Shown piece after piece: positions 52,240-61,026 of a DNA stretch of 64,000 nucleotides. The stretch's first letter is position 1. Every line of letters begins with the position of its first letter. The DNA comes from Thermoanaerobaculia bacterium (GTDB lineage: Bacteria > Acidobacteriota > Thermoanaerobaculia > Gp7-AA8). The stretch is from NCBI GenBank assembly GCA_017883205.1, contig JADGNZ010000014.1:61719-125718 (forward strand), given 5' to 3'. The translations under genes and the position numbers were made by a program. Below the pieces are notes generated by a model that saw only the letters and a program-made list of their open reading frames with translations, was not told where the DNA came from and did not search any database.

Positions 52240-52736
52240 TGACCGACCATCAGAGGAGAGTAGACGAAGCGATCGAGCTGACGCGGGAGGAGGAGTACCT
52301 TCGCGCGCTCACGATTTTTCTGGACGCGTACGGAGCGGAGGACGCGTCCTCGCCGTTGATTCTGTCGAAAACCGCGAAGAGCGCGAGCGGCCTTTCGTAC
52401 TTTGGACTTTGCCTGATGCTCGTGCAGAAAAAAACCAAACAAGCCATCGAGCTCTGCAAACGCGCCATTGAGCTCGAGTTCTACGACGGCAATCACTACG
52501 CGAATCTGGCCCGTGTCTACATCGCCGCCGGCAATCGCAAGAAGGCTCTTGAAACCCTGCAACAGGGGGAGAAGGAACATCCCGACGATGAAGCGTTGCT
52601 TCGGGTGCGCCGGCAGCTTGGTGTTCGCTCAACGCCTCCCGTGCCGTTTCTCGACCGCTCGAACCCGATCAACGTGACGCTGGGCCAATCGCGGCACGCG
52701 AAGAAGGTGGCGCAGCGCGAAGGGAAGAAGAAGTGA
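52239..52736 (+). CDS. Small TPR protein
   Basis: A 165-residue protein from the ATG at 52239, which shares bases with the upstream stop (TGATG). Two to three TPR units are visible (RVDEAIELTREEEYLRAL, AIELCKRAIELEFYDGNHYANLA, RVYIAAGNRKKALETLQQGEKEHPDD-like). The C-terminus is basic (SRHAKKVAQREGKKK). It is the last gene of the desulfurase operon. Role unknown. Confidence 0.8.
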   Translation: MTDHQRRVDEAIELTREEEYLRALTIFLDAYGAEDASSPLILSKTAKSASGLSYFGLCLMLVQKKTKQAIELCKRAIELEFYDGNHYANLARVYIAAGNRKKALETLQQGEKEHPDDEALLRVRRQLGVRSTPPVPFLDRSNPINVTLGQSRHAKKVAQREGKKK

Positions 52737-52813
52737 AGAGTGAAGGGTGAAGAGTGAAGAGTGAAACAGGTCCGAGCTCCTTCACTCTTCATTCTTCACC
52801 CTCTACTCTTCAA
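52733..52813. repeat. GTGAAGA inverted repeat
   Basis: Repeats GTGAAGAGTGAAGGGTGAAG face CTTCACTCTTCATTCTTCAC across a short centre (CAGGTCCGAGCTC). It is related to 29915-30041 and 61020-61075. The start of the next gene lies inside it. Confidence 0.65.
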
Positions 52814-53476
52814 ACAACCGTCATCATCCCCACGTTGAACGAAGAAGAGCGGATCGGTGCGACGATCGAGTCAGCGTTTGCGGCTGGAGCCGCCGAGGTG
52901 ATCGTCGTCGATGGCGGAAGCATCGATCGCACCGCTCGCTTCGCCAAGAGTGCCGGCGCCAGGTTGCTTCTCTGCGAGCCGATGCGCGCGCGCCAGTTGA
53001 ATCTGGGCGCAAACGCAGCGGTGAACGACGTGCTGATTTTCCTGCACGCCGATACGCATCTCCCGCCCGGCGCGGCGCGCGCGGTCGAGGACGCGCTCGC
53101 AGACGGCGCCGGCTTTGGCGGATTTCGCCTGACCTTCGCGGAGCCGGCGCGCAAACTCCGCGTGGCCGCCGCGCTCATCAACTTTCGGACTTCGATCACG
53201 CGCTGTCCATGGGGAGATCAGGCGCAGTTCATTCGCCGCGAGCGCTTCCTGCAGATGGGCGGCTTCCGCGACCTTCCGCTGATGGAGGATTACGATCTCG
53301 CCATCCGCTCCAAACGCGCCGGGCGCTCGATTCTCCTTCCGCTGACGGTGACGACGTCAGGCCGGCGGTTTTTGCGAAAGGGTATTCTGCGCACGGCCAT
53401 GATCAACTGGCGGACGGTGATGCGCTTTCGAAGAGGGGCCGATGCCGGCGAATTGGCCCGGAGCTACCGGCGATGA
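52754..53476 (+). CDS. TIGR04283-type glycosyltransferase family 2
   Basis: A 240-residue protein. The GT2 core VIIPTLNEEERI, EVIVVDGGSIDRTA and FLHADTHLPPGA contains the DxD-equivalent HAD. Motifs LMEDYDLAIRSKRAG and LTVTTSGRRF are typical of the TIGR04283 subgroup (transferase 2, rSAM/selenodomain-associated). The start is uncertain: the only candidate GTG at 52754 lies in a repeat, and the first 20 residues (MKSETGPSSFTLHSS..) translate it. It overlaps mobA by ATGA. Confidence 0.82.
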   Translation: MKSETGPSSFTLHSSPSTLQTTVIIPTLNEEERIGATIESAFAAGAAEVIVVDGGSIDRTARFAKSAGARLLLCEPMRARQLNLGANAAVNDVLIFLHADTHLPPGAARAVEDALADGAGFGGFRLTFAEPARKLRVAAALINFRTSITRCPWGDQAQFIRRERFLQMGGFRDLPLMEDYDLAIRSKRAGRSILLPLTVTTSGRRFLRKGILRTAMINWRTVMRFRRGADAGELARSYRR

Positions 53477-54018
53477 ACGCCTACATCCTCATCGGCGGCG
53501 AGTCGCGGCGGATGGGCCGTTCGAAGACGGAGCTCTTCTTCGACCGTGTCGCCGCTGCCGCGGCCGAGGTTTTCGAAGACGTTATCGCGGTCCAGCGGCA
53601 CGGCGGCCCAGCCGCGCCGTTGGCGACGATCTATGAGAGCCCTCACGACGATCAGGCGCCGGTGTTTGGCGTCGCCTGCGCGCTCGCACATGCGAGTGAT
53701 CGCTGTTTCATCATCGCCGTCGACTACCCTCTGATCACGACTGCCATCCTGCACTTTCTTCGCGATCGCTTCGAGCGCAGCAACGCGCTCCTGCTCGCGC
53801 CGGTCTGGAGCGGGAAAACGCAGATGCTCTGCGCCGGCTACGATCCTGCCCTCCTTCCGCGTCTCCAGCAACGGATCGCCGCGAAGCGGTACGATCTTCG
53901 GGGAGTCGCGGCGGCTGACGAGGCGGAGATTCTCGGTGAAGACGATCTCCGCGCGCAGTTCGCGGGCGAACCGTTGATGAATGTGAATACTGTCGAGGAG
54001 TGGGAAAGTATCCACTAA
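53473..54018 (+). CDS. mobA: Molybdenum cofactor guanylyltransferase
   Basis: A 181-residue protein with the nucleotide-binding signature LIGGESRRMGRSKTEL and Asp in AVDYPLIT for metal binding. MobA attaches GMP to molybdopterin. It overlaps the previous gene by ATGA, and moaC follows after 18 bases, so the operon belongs at least partly to molybdenum cofactor biosynthesis. Confidence 0.88.
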   Translation: MNAYILIGGESRRMGRSKTELFFDRVAAAAAEVFEDVIAVQRHGGPAAPLATIYESPHDDQAPVFGVACALAHASDRCFIIAVDYPLITTAILHFLRDRFERSNALLLAPVWSGKTQMLCAGYDPALLPRLQQRIAAKRYDLRGVAAADEAEILGEDDLRAQFAGEPLMNVNTVEEWESIH

Positions 54019-54036
54019 TCCACTAACCTGCAAACC

Positions 54037-54516
54037 ATGACCAAGAACTTCTCTCATCTCGACGAAACCGGCGGCATCTCGATGGTCGATGTCGCTTCGA
54101 AGCGCGTCACTATGCGCGAGGCTGTTGCCGTGGCGACGGTTCGCATGACGCCGGAGTCGCTGGAAAAACTCGTCGCCCAGGCGTTGCCGAAAGGTGATGT
54201 CCTGACGACTGCCAAAGTGGCCGGCGTTCTCGCCGCGAAACAGACGCCGAATCTCATCCCGCTCGCGCATCCGCTTGCCATCACGTCGATCGACATCACC
54301 TTCGATCTCGATCCGGCCGCCGGCACCATCGAAGTCCACTCCATCGTTCGTTGCGAAGGGAAGACCGGCGTGGAGATGGAAGCGATGACCGCATGCGCCG
54401 TCGCGGCACTGACGATTTACGACATGTGCAAGAGCGCCGAGAAAGGCATCACAATTGAATCGCTGCAGCTCATGCGCAAATCAGGCGGCAAGAGCGGAAC
54501 ATGGGAGCGGTCATGA
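54037..54516 (+). CDS. moaC: Cyclic pyranopterin monophosphate synthase
   Basis: A 159-residue protein with family motifs SHLDETGGISMVDVASK, KQTPNLIPLAHPL, GKTGVEMEAMTACAVA and the Lys-containing DMCKSAEKGI. MoaC converts the MoaA product to cyclic pyranopterin monophosphate in Mo-cofactor synthesis. Length matches the family. Its stop overlaps the start of the VWFA gene by ATGA. No moaA or moeA lies in the window. Confidence 0.95.
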   Translation: MTKNFSHLDETGGISMVDVASKRVTMREAVAVATVRMTPESLEKLVAQALPKGDVLTTAKVAGVLAAKQTPNLIPLAHPLAITSIDITFDLDPAAGTIEVHSIVRCEGKTGVEMEAMTACAVAALTIYDMCKSAEKGITIESLQLMRKSGGKSGTWERS

Positions 54517-56045
54517 ACCGATCGATCGTCTTCGCAATCGTCGCCGCCTGCGCGCTTTCGGTCGCCGCGCAAGTCCGTGAAAGCGTCACGGTCGAAGTCG
54601 TGGAAGTTCCCGTCTACATCACCTCGGGCAACAATCAGCCGGTCGAGGGCTTGACACGCGACGCGTTCGAGCTGTTCGTCGACGGGCGTCCGCAACCGAT
54701 CGAGTACTTCGACGCCATCGACTTCGCGAAAGTCCCGAGCGCGGCGCAGACGGCGGTCGAGCGGCCGCGCCGCGAGCGACGCCTGTATCTCTTCCTGTTC
54801 GACCTGAGCTTCGCCACGCCGGCCAGAATCAAGAAGGCGCAGACCGCCGCGGAGCAGGCCGTTGCGCATTCCAATCCAACCACCGACTTCTTCGCCGTTG
54901 CCACCTACTCTTCCAACCGCGGCGTGCAATTCATCTCCTCGTTTCTCTCCGATCGGGTCGCGATCACGCGCGCGATCTACACGCTTCGCGCAAGCTCGGC
55001 TCAGGACCCGCTCGGCGTCGCACTTTCCAGCCCCGAGCGCGCGCAATGGTTGACGGCGACGGAGATGGGCGGTTCCGCGGAGGGTCTCTCGCCCTTACTC
55101 GGAGACGAAGTCAATGACATGCTTCAGGGCGGTCAGGCCAATCAGGACATGCTCAAGATGCAGGGCAATCGTCTGATCGAGTATCAGGTCGACGCCCTCG
55201 GCGACGTAGCCGCGCGCCTCAGCGCACTCGAAGGGCAGAAGCATCTCGTCATCTTCACCGAGGGCTTCGACACGACGCGGATCACCGACATCAAAGCGAA
55301 TGGCCGGCCGCCGAACATCGATGCGCACCTGATGGACGTCGTCAAACAGATGCACGAAACGTTCGTTTCTGCCGGCATCACGCTGGATAGCATCGACATC
55401 CAGGGTCTCCGCCACACATTCAGCAATCTCGATAATGACGCGCTGTACCTGCTTTCGCGCGGCACCGGTGGGCGCGTCATCACCAATCGCAACGACCTCG
55501 GCGACGCCGTCGACACGGTCATGCGCGCGGAGCGCACCGTCTATGTCCTCGGCTTCAGCAGCGCGGGCCGGAAGCACGGCAAGATCACCGTTCGCGTGAA
55601 GGGTCTGCCGCGCGGCTCCGAAGTGTCGTACCGCGAGGGATTCGGCTATGTTCCCGCCAGCAAGAACGTAGACGCTCTGCAGCTCGCCGACATCCTGATC
55701 AACGATGTACCGCAGGCCGGTGCCACCCTCAATGCCGGAGTCACCTCGGCTGACGGCACGTCGATTCTGGCTGTGGCCTTCAACCGCGCCGAGGTCGTGC
55801 CGCAGCTTCCTGATGCATCGCCGGGCATCGAGCTGCTCATCTACATCCTCGACGAGCACGGCGCCACGGTCGGCTTCAAATCAAAACGTCTCAGTCTCAC
55901 CGGCCCCGCCCGCGTCCCAACCGGCTTCCTCACCCTTCGCGAACCATTCGAGCTCCCGAAAGGAAAATACACCGCCAAGGTACTGCTCCGAATCACCGGC
56001 ACGCGAGCCCTAGGCTACGTCCGCCGCGATTTTGTCGTGGAGTAG
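54513..56045 (+). CDS. Secreted VWFA-related domain protein
   Basis: A 510-residue protein from the ATG at 54513 (ATGA overlap with moaC). Signal peptide SIVFAIVAACALSVAAQ. It opens with VEVVEVPVYITSGNNQPVEG then LTRDAFELFVDGRPQPIEYF, the hallmark of the acidobacterial VWFA-related family, followed by a VWA-like region (LYLFLFDLSFATPA, HLVIFTEGFDTTRI). The C-terminal third is beta-rich. Its coupling to a Mo-cofactor gene may be incidental. A paralogue is at 5977-7599. Confidence 0.88.
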   Translation: MNRSIVFAIVAACALSVAAQVRESVTVEVVEVPVYITSGNNQPVEGLTRDAFELFVDGRPQPIEYFDAIDFAKVPSAAQTAVERPRRERRLYLFLFDLSFATPARIKKAQTAAEQAVAHSNPTTDFFAVATYSSNRGVQFISSFLSDRVAITRAIYTLRASSAQDPLGVALSSPERAQWLTATEMGGSAEGLSPLLGDEVNDMLQGGQANQDMLKMQGNRLIEYQVDALGDVAARLSALEGQKHLVIFTEGFDTTRITDIKANGRPPNIDAHLMDVVKQMHETFVSAGITLDSIDIQGLRHTFSNLDNDALYLLSRGTGGRVITNRNDLGDAVDTVMRAERTVYVLGFSSAGRKHGKITVRVKGLPRGSEVSYREGFGYVPASKNVDALQLADILINDVPQAGATLNAGVTSADGTSILAVAFNRAEVVPQLPDASPGIELLIYILDEHGATVGFKSKRLSLTGPARVPTGFLTLREPFELPKGKYTAKVLLRITGTRALGYVRRDFVVE

Positions 56046-56055
56046 GTTCCATTTT

Positions 56056-56206
56056 GGAGTGTGGGCGTCTCGCCCGCGGGCGCTTGGGCGTCCCCGCCCG
56101 AGCGCTTTTGGCGGGCATTCGCGAGTCGTGGGTAATTTCTCGCGAACCATCGAGACACACCATCGGGCGAGACGCCCTCTGGCCGCGGGCGAGACGCCCA
56201 CACTCC
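56056..56206. repeat. MITE-like element, family 2 (151 bp)
   Basis: GGAGTGTGGGCGTCTCGCCC at the left end and its complement GGGCGAGACGCCCACACTCC at the right end are perfect 20-bp inverted repeats. The centre contains a smaller inverted CGCTTGGGCG pair. Same family as 26651-26821. Confidence 0.8.
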
Positions 56207-56225
56207 TCATGCTCGTGAGGGGTGT

Positions 56226-57281
56226 CTACCTTTTCCTCTGCCGCAACCACGCAGGCAGCGACGTGTTCTCGCCGTCGTTCCCGTTCTCCGCTTGCTTGTC
56301 CGCAGTGACGAGCTGTTTGCGGATCGTGCCGAGGATGCGCTGATCGGCATTTGTGGCCAGATCGACGAGATGCTGGCGCTCGCGAAAGCCGTTGAAGGCG
56401 ACGACGAAGCGGTCGATGCGGAACGCCACGACTCTGCCGAGGAACCGATCCTCGGCGGTGAAATTGTCTTCGCCGAGGTTTGGGATCGGATCGAGCAGCT
56501 TGCCGTTGTGAAGGTAGAGACCTTTGTATTGATCGAGAATGTTCGCGGCCGCCTGACGGCTGCTGGCCGGAATCACGATTCCTTCGATGATGTCGCTTCC
56601 AACGTTGTACGTGGCTTGAAACGAATTGCCGAGGAATGTCTGGCCGAAGGCGGCGTCGGCAGAGTAACGCTCGCTGCCCGGCACACGCCCCGTATCCGGC
56701 AGGAACGCGAAGACCGCCGGCTTGTTTGGTGCGGGCGGCATCCGGTCGGCGACGAACGTGGCCAGCCGCTGGAGCGTGTCGCCCGGTCCTCCGCCGGTCA
56801 GGCGAACGTAGTACGGCCCGCGCCAGATGTGAATCGAGTGCGCTTTGGCGAATGACTCATTGGGGATCTGGAGGAAGCGACGGTTGCCGCTCTTCGCCAT
56901 CGAGTACGCGCCGAAGGCTTTGACGAAGTCGGGAAAGCGGAAGATCTCGACGGTCGCGAAACCATCGCCTGTCAGCGTGGTGTACTTGCCGATGGTGAGA
57001 TCGAGCGTTTCGTAGCGCGCGAATTGCGGCGCGTCGATCGATCCGAGGTACGCATCGAGATGATCGCTGGGAACGACGATCGGATTTTCGTCGAGCCGCC
57101 AGATCTGCGCTTCCTGCTGCCGCGGGATGAACTGCAAGCTCGGCGAGTCGACGGTCGCAAAGTTGACTTCGTTGCGCGGCGCTGGCGCGATCCGCACCGG
57201 TGCGGGCGGACGCGCGTCACATGCCCCAAGCAGACAAACGGTGAGACACGCGGTCAGGAGCGCGCAAGCGATTCGAGAAAC
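56226..57281 (-). CDS. Lipoprotein of unknown function (start unclear)
   Basis: The protein is clear from its lipoprotein signal onward: ACALLTACLTVCLLGAC with the acylated Cys at 57219-57221, then about 330 residues including FATVEIFRFPDFVKAFGAYS, HIWRGPYYVRLTGGG and VGSDIIEGIVIPASSRQAA. No ATG, GTG or TTG lies just before the signal peptide; the frame continues upstream inside pepA to an ATG at 57437. The upper coordinate is therefore approximate, and an unusual start or a GTG at 57197 are options. The 3' end overlaps nothing. Function unknown; probably membrane-anchored in the periplasm. Confidence 0.65.
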   Translation of the reverse strand, partial: VSRIACALLTACLTVCLLGACDARPPAPVRIAPAPRNEVNFATVDSPSLQFIPRQQEAQIWRLDENPIVVPSDHLDAYLGSIDAPQFARYETLDLTIGKYTTLTGDGFATVEIFRFPDFVKAFGAYSMAKSGNRRFLQIPNESFAKAHSIHIWRGPYYVRLTGGGPGDTLQRLATFVADRMPPAPNKPAVFAFLPDTGRVPGSERYSADAAFGQTFLGNSFQATYNVGSDIIEGIVIPASSRQAAANILDQYKGLYLHNGKLLDPIPNLGEDNFTAEDRFLGRVVAFRIDRFVVAFNGFRERQHLVDLATNADQRILGTIRKQLVTADKQAENGNDGENTSLPAWLRQRKR

Positions 57282-58714
57282 GCGACCGTCACGCGCACGC
57301 CCGCGCCCGTCGCTCCGCGCCCTTCGCGCGACGTTTCGTGCTCCGCGTACGCCGTGCCGGCGATGTCGAGATGCGCCCACGATGGACAATTGACAAACTC
57401 CTTCAGAAACACTGCCGCGGTCGTCGCGCCGCCCCATCGTCCGCCCGAGTTCTTCATGTCCGCCCACTCGCTGTGGATCAGTTCCTTGTAATCGTCCCAC
57501 TCGGGCAATCTCCAGAGGCGCTCACCGACGCGCTCCCCACACTCAATCAACTTCTGAGCCAGTTCGTCGTTGTTCGAGAAAAGTCCGGCCGCCTCGCTCG
57601 CCAGCGCAACCACGCACGCGCCCGTGAGCGTGGCGTAATCGATGATGTGATCGGGCTTCAGTTCCGACGCGTAATGCAGCGCGTCGCTCAGGATCACCCT
57701 TCCCTCGGCGTCCGTATTCACGATCTCGATGGTCTTGCCGCTCATCGTCGTGATGATATCGCCCGGTTTGTACGCGCTGCCGCTCGGGAGATTGTCCGTC
57801 GAGGCGATGACGCCCGTCACGCGGACAGGCAGCGCCAGCATCGCCGCCGCCTGGATCGTGCCGATGACCGCCGCGGCACCGCACATGTCGAACTTCATCT
57901 CCTCCATCTTGTCGGACGGTTTGATGGAGATGCCGCCGGAGTCGAAGGTGATGCCTTTGCCGACGAGGGCGACGTGCTTCGTGGCCTTGCGTGGCGCGTA
58001 CTCGAGCACGATGAAGCGCGGCTCTTCCGCCGAGCCTTTGTTGACGGCCAGCAGGCCGCCCATCTTCATCTTCTCGATCTCGCGCTTGCCGTAGACCGTG
58101 CACTTGATGCCGATCTCTTTCGCGACCTCTTCGGCGCGATGGCCGATGAAGGTGGCGGTGACGAGGTTGCCCGGCGCGTTACCGAGGTCGCGAACGGTGC
58201 GGACGCCGGCAGCGACGGCCTTCGCTTCGAGGTCGAGCTGTTTCGCCCGCTTGGCATCGACCCCCTCGGGCGGCACGAACTGCGCGCTGATCGGCAGCGA
58301 CTTGTCCTCTTTCTTCGTGATGTAGGTGTCGTACTTGTAGTCGCTGCCGGAAAGCGCCGCGGCGGCGACACGCGTCGTCGCATCCGCATCGAGCTTCGCC
58401 ACGGAGTAGGGGAGGACGACGATGATGTTCCGGTCGCGCTGCTTCTTCGCCATCTTCGCCACGCTGTAAAGCGCCGTGCGAAGAATGCGGATGGTGATCG
58501 CTTCCTGCTTGCCGATGCCGAGGAGCGTGATCTTCTTCGGCTCGCCGGCAACGGTGGTGAGCGACTCCTCCGCCTTCCCGGTGAATCCCGCATCCGCAAT
58601 CGCCTTCATCGCCTGCGCGGCAACGGCGACGTCGGGCTTGCTGTTTTCTGCAATCAGTACAAAGAGGTGGTCAGCCTTGGCGACCTTGGGCTCGCGTGTG
58701 ATGGTGACGTCCAT
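57254..58714 (-). CDS. pepA: Leucyl aminopeptidase (M17)
   Basis: About 486 residues from the ATG at 58714. The C-terminal catalytic domain carries GKGITFDSGGISIKPSDKM and the invariant NTDAEGRVILSDAL, containing metal-binding Asp/Glu and the catalytic Arg, plus the first Lys. M17 enzymes are hexameric di-zinc aminopeptidases. The N-terminal domain (MDVTITREPKVAKADHLFV) is diverged as usual. The frame extends 15 codons further upstream without clear support. Confidence 0.95.
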   Translation of the reverse strand: MDVTITREPKVAKADHLFVLIAENSKPDVAVAAQAMKAIADAGFTGKAEESLTTVAGEPKKITLLGIGKQEAITIRILRTALYSVAKMAKKQRDRNIIVVLPYSVAKLDADATTRVAAAALSGSDYKYDTYITKKEDKSLPISAQFVPPEGVDAKRAKQLDLEAKAVAAGVRTVRDLGNAPGNLVTATFIGHRAEEVAKEIGIKCTVYGKREIEKMKMGGLLAVNKGSAEEPRFIVLEYAPRKATKHVALVGKGITFDSGGISIKPSDKMEEMKFDMCGAAAVIGTIQAAAMLALPVRVTGVIASTDNLPSGSAYKPGDIITTMSGKTIEIVNTDAEGRVILSDALHYASELKPDHIIDYATLTGACVVALASEAAGLFSNNDELAQKLIECGERVGERLWRLPEWDDYKELIHSEWADMKNSGGRWGGATTAAVFLKEFVNCPSWAHLDIAGTAYAEHETSREGRGATGAGVRVTVAFLESLARS

Positions 58715-58767
58715 ATCGCCGCGGATTGTATCGGAAGACCCGGCTTGCACGACGAGCACGACGAGCG

Positions 58768-58815
58768 TAGCGCCGTCGGCTCGACGGCTGTACCGCCGCC
58801 GGCCCGGCGGCGACT
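58768..58815. repeat. Tandem-hairpin repeat, family 7
   Basis: GTAGCGCCGTCGGCTCGACG, GCTGTACCGCCGCCGG and CCCGGCGGCGAC closely match 31755-31810 with compensating changes in the first stem (CGTCGG/CGACGG-like), so the hairpin is preserved. Confidence 0.6.
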
Positions 58816-58828
58816 CTGAATCGCAGCA

Positions 58829-59047
58829 CTACCCGGGCAACTCGAACGGAAGGTGCGACTCACTAGCGAGGTCATCGCGAGATGCGGAGATGCCTCTCGT
58901 CAGATAGCTGCACCATGCGAGGTACTCACTTGGCGAGAGGTAGTCACGGTCGCGGATGCGCCATAGGGTCTCGTTCTCGTCAGACGTCATCTTCGAGAGC
59001 TCCTCGGCGAGCTCGTCGAGCGGTTCAACGGGTCTTGTCGATTGCAT
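58829..59047 (-). CDS. Small acidic protein overlapping a nucleotidyltransferase
   Basis: A 72-residue frame with Leu/Glu-rich helices (EPLDELAEELSKMTSDENETLWRI in pieces) and RDYLSPSEYLAWCSYLTRG. It starts 23 bases inside the end of the nucleotidyltransferase gene at 59025. Such pairs often behave as accessory or toxin-antitoxin modules, but no family was recognised. Confidence 0.6.
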   Translation of the reverse strand: MQSTRPVEPLDELAEELSKMTSDENETLWRIRDRDYLSPSEYLAWCSYLTRGISASRDDLASESHLPFELPG

Positions 59048-59555
59048 CGAAAAGCTCCAACAGCCCCTGGCGGCGGAAGTAGTCCCGAACCGTATCGCGA
59101 TCGACTCCCGGCACCTTCAGCAGCGTGCGAACGTCTTCACCTTCGAACAGTGCGCGGTGAGGGAAGTTCTTCATGGCCAGTGCTTTCATCATGGCAAGGT
59201 GTTCCGGGCTCGCGACGGGCGACTCAACGCCCTCGAGAATGACTTTTGATACAGCGGCTCCGAACACTTTCTCCGCCGTCGTCGGATCGAGATACATGAA
59301 GTCGACGCGCCCGAGGGTGTTGTCCGCATGGACGTGGTTCGAGAACGCGACGCTTACGTGCAGCGTCTCGTAACCCAGCGATTCTGCGAAGGCTACGACC
59401 CGCTCCTGATTCGAGTGGTCGACCGCGAAGTCCGCGTCTTTCGTCGGACGTAGCCGGCCCCAGGCATAGACGGCCAAACCGCCGATGACGACGTACCGGA
59501 TCCCCTCCTTCTCGAAGAAATCTCCGAACGTCCTCAATACCGCATCAAACTGCAT
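59025..59555 (-). CDS. MNT/AbiEii-like nucleotidyltransferase
   Basis: A 176-residue protein from the ATG at 59555. The nucleotidyltransferase pattern is GGLAVYAWGRLRPTKDADFAVD, giving GG and the D-x-D pair, with a third acid in VDFMYLD. The C-terminal helices (EHLAMMKALAMKNFPHR, FEGEDVRTLLKVPGVDRD) resemble AbiEii/DUF6036-like transferases that modify tRNA or other targets. The small gene at 58829 overlaps its 3' end. The frame extends to 59660, but that part has no family features. Confidence 0.82.
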   Translation of the reverse strand: MQFDAVLRTFGDFFEKEGIRYVVIGGLAVYAWGRLRPTKDADFAVDHSNQERVVAFAESLGYETLHVSVAFSNHVHADNTLGRVDFMYLDPTTAEKVFGAAVSKVILEGVESPVASPEHLAMMKALAMKNFPHRALFEGEDVRTLLKVPGVDRDTVRDYFRRQGLLELFDAIDKTR

Positions 59556-59619
59556 TCGCTGAGGATACCTCGGCCTACCCATACAATTGGCCGGACTCAT
59601 GCACGAGCGAGGTAACTGA

Positions 59620-61026
59620 ATGCCGTTTCGAATTCTGGTCATCGACGATGAGACTGCCATCCGCGAAGCGATCCGGATGACGCTGGAGTACGAGGGCTAT
59701 CGCATCGACGAGGCGCGCTCGGGGCAGGATGGCATCGACAAGGCCACGCGCACGGCCGCGCCGTACGACGCCATCCTGCTCGACATCAAGATGCCGATTC
59801 TCGATGGCATCGAAGTCCTCGAGAATCTGAAAGAGCAGAAAGTGCCGTCGCCGGTGATCATGGTGTCCGGACATGGGGACATCTCCACCGCCGTCGAATG
59901 CACGAAGCGCGGCGCGTTCGATTTTCTCGAGAAGCCGCTCAACCGCGACAAGCTCCTCCTCTCCGTCCGCAACGCCGTCCGCCAGCAGAAGCTCGAGGAA
60001 GAGGTCGGGGAGTTGCGCGAGCGCGAGGCCCGCGACTATCAACTCGTCGGTGATTCGGCGTCGATGGTGAATCTCAAAACGCAGATCGAGCTGGCCGCGC
60101 CGACGAAAGCGACCGTGCTGATTCAGGGCGAGTCGGGCACGGGCAAAGAGCTCGTGGCCCGCGAGATCCATCGCCGGTCAGACAGGAAAGCAATGCCGTT
60201 CATCCAGGTCAACTGCGCGGCGATCCCCGAGGAGCTGATCGAGTCGGAGCTGTTCGGACATGAGAAGGGCTCGTTCACCGGCGCGGTCCGCAAACAGACC
60301 GGCAAGTTCGTCGCAGCCGACAGCGGCACGATCTTCCTCGACGAGATCGGCGACATGTCGCTGCGCACGCAAGCCAAGGTGCTGCGCGTGCTGCAGGAAG
60401 GGGAAGTCGAGCCGGTGGGGTCGGCCACGGTGATCAAAGTCGACGTCCGCGTCATCGCCGCAACGAACAAGGATCTGACCGACGAGATCAAGAGCGGCCG
60501 CTTCCGCGAAGATCTCTTTTATCGATTGAACGTGATCCCCGTCCGCACGCCGCCGCTACGCGAGCGCAAAGACGACATCCCGCTCCTGGCCCAGCACTTC
60601 GCTACGATGTTCTCGGAGCAGTACAACCGTCCCGCGAAGAAGTTCACGTCGTCCGCGGCGAAGGCGATGCAGGACGCCGCCTGGCGCGGCAACGTCCGCG
60701 AGCTGCGCAACATGATCGAGCGCCTCGTGATCATGACTCCCGCCGACACGATCGACATCACCGACCTCCCCGCCGAGTTCTTCCGCGCCGCCGGCGACAT
60801 CATCACGACGGCCATGCGCCTCGACAAGCTCCAGGATTTCAAAGACGAAGCCGAAAAAGCCTTCATCCTCGCCAAGCTCCGCGAAAACGGCTGGAACGTC
60901 TCCAAAACCGCCGAAGCCATCGACACCCCAAGATCGAACCTCTACAAGAAAATCGAGCAATACAACATCAAGCGAGAAGGCGGCGGCGCCATGACCGCGC
61001 CGGATGATCTGAAGAGCGAAGGGTGA
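59620..61026 (+). CDS. NtrC-family sigma-54 response regulator
   Basis: A 468-residue protein. Receiver with phospho-acceptor Asp55 (AILLDIKMP) and Lys in FLEKPLN; AAA+ domain with Walker A GESGTGKE (170-177), sigma-54 contact loop GSFTGA (usual GAFTGA with Ser in place of Ala), Walker B GTIFLDEIGDM and R-finger region; C-terminal Fis-like HTH (GWNVSKTAEAIDTPRSNLYKKI). It activates sigma-54 promoters on phosphorylation. No partner histidine kinase is in the window. The last residues (DDLKSEG) run into the GATGAAG repeat. Confidence 0.95.
   Translation: MPFRILVIDDETAIREAIRMTLEYEGYRIDEARSGQDGIDKATRTAAPYDAILLDIKMPILDGIEVLENLKEQKVPSPVIMVSGHGDISTAVECTKRGAFDFLEKPLNRDKLLLSVRNAVRQQKLEEEVGELREREARDYQLVGDSASMVNLKTQIELAAPTKATVLIQGESGTGKELVAREIHRRSDRKAMPFIQVNCAAIPEELIESELFGHEKGSFTGAVRKQTGKFVAADSGTIFLDEIGDMSLRTQAKVLRVLQEGEVEPVGSATVIKVDVRVIAATNKDLTDEIKSGRFREDLFYRLNVIPVRTPPLRERKDDIPLLAQHFATMFSEQYNRPAKKFTSSAAKAMQDAAWRGNVRELRNMIERLVIMTPADTIDITDLPAEFFRAAGDIITTAMRLDKLQDFKDEAEKAFILAKLRENGWNVSKTAEAIDTPRSNLYKKIEQYNIKREGGGAMTAPDDLKSEG

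Noticed and set aside
57338..58819. 493-residue open frame on the plus strand
   Set aside because: It is opposite the clearly recognisable pepA gene and has no motif.
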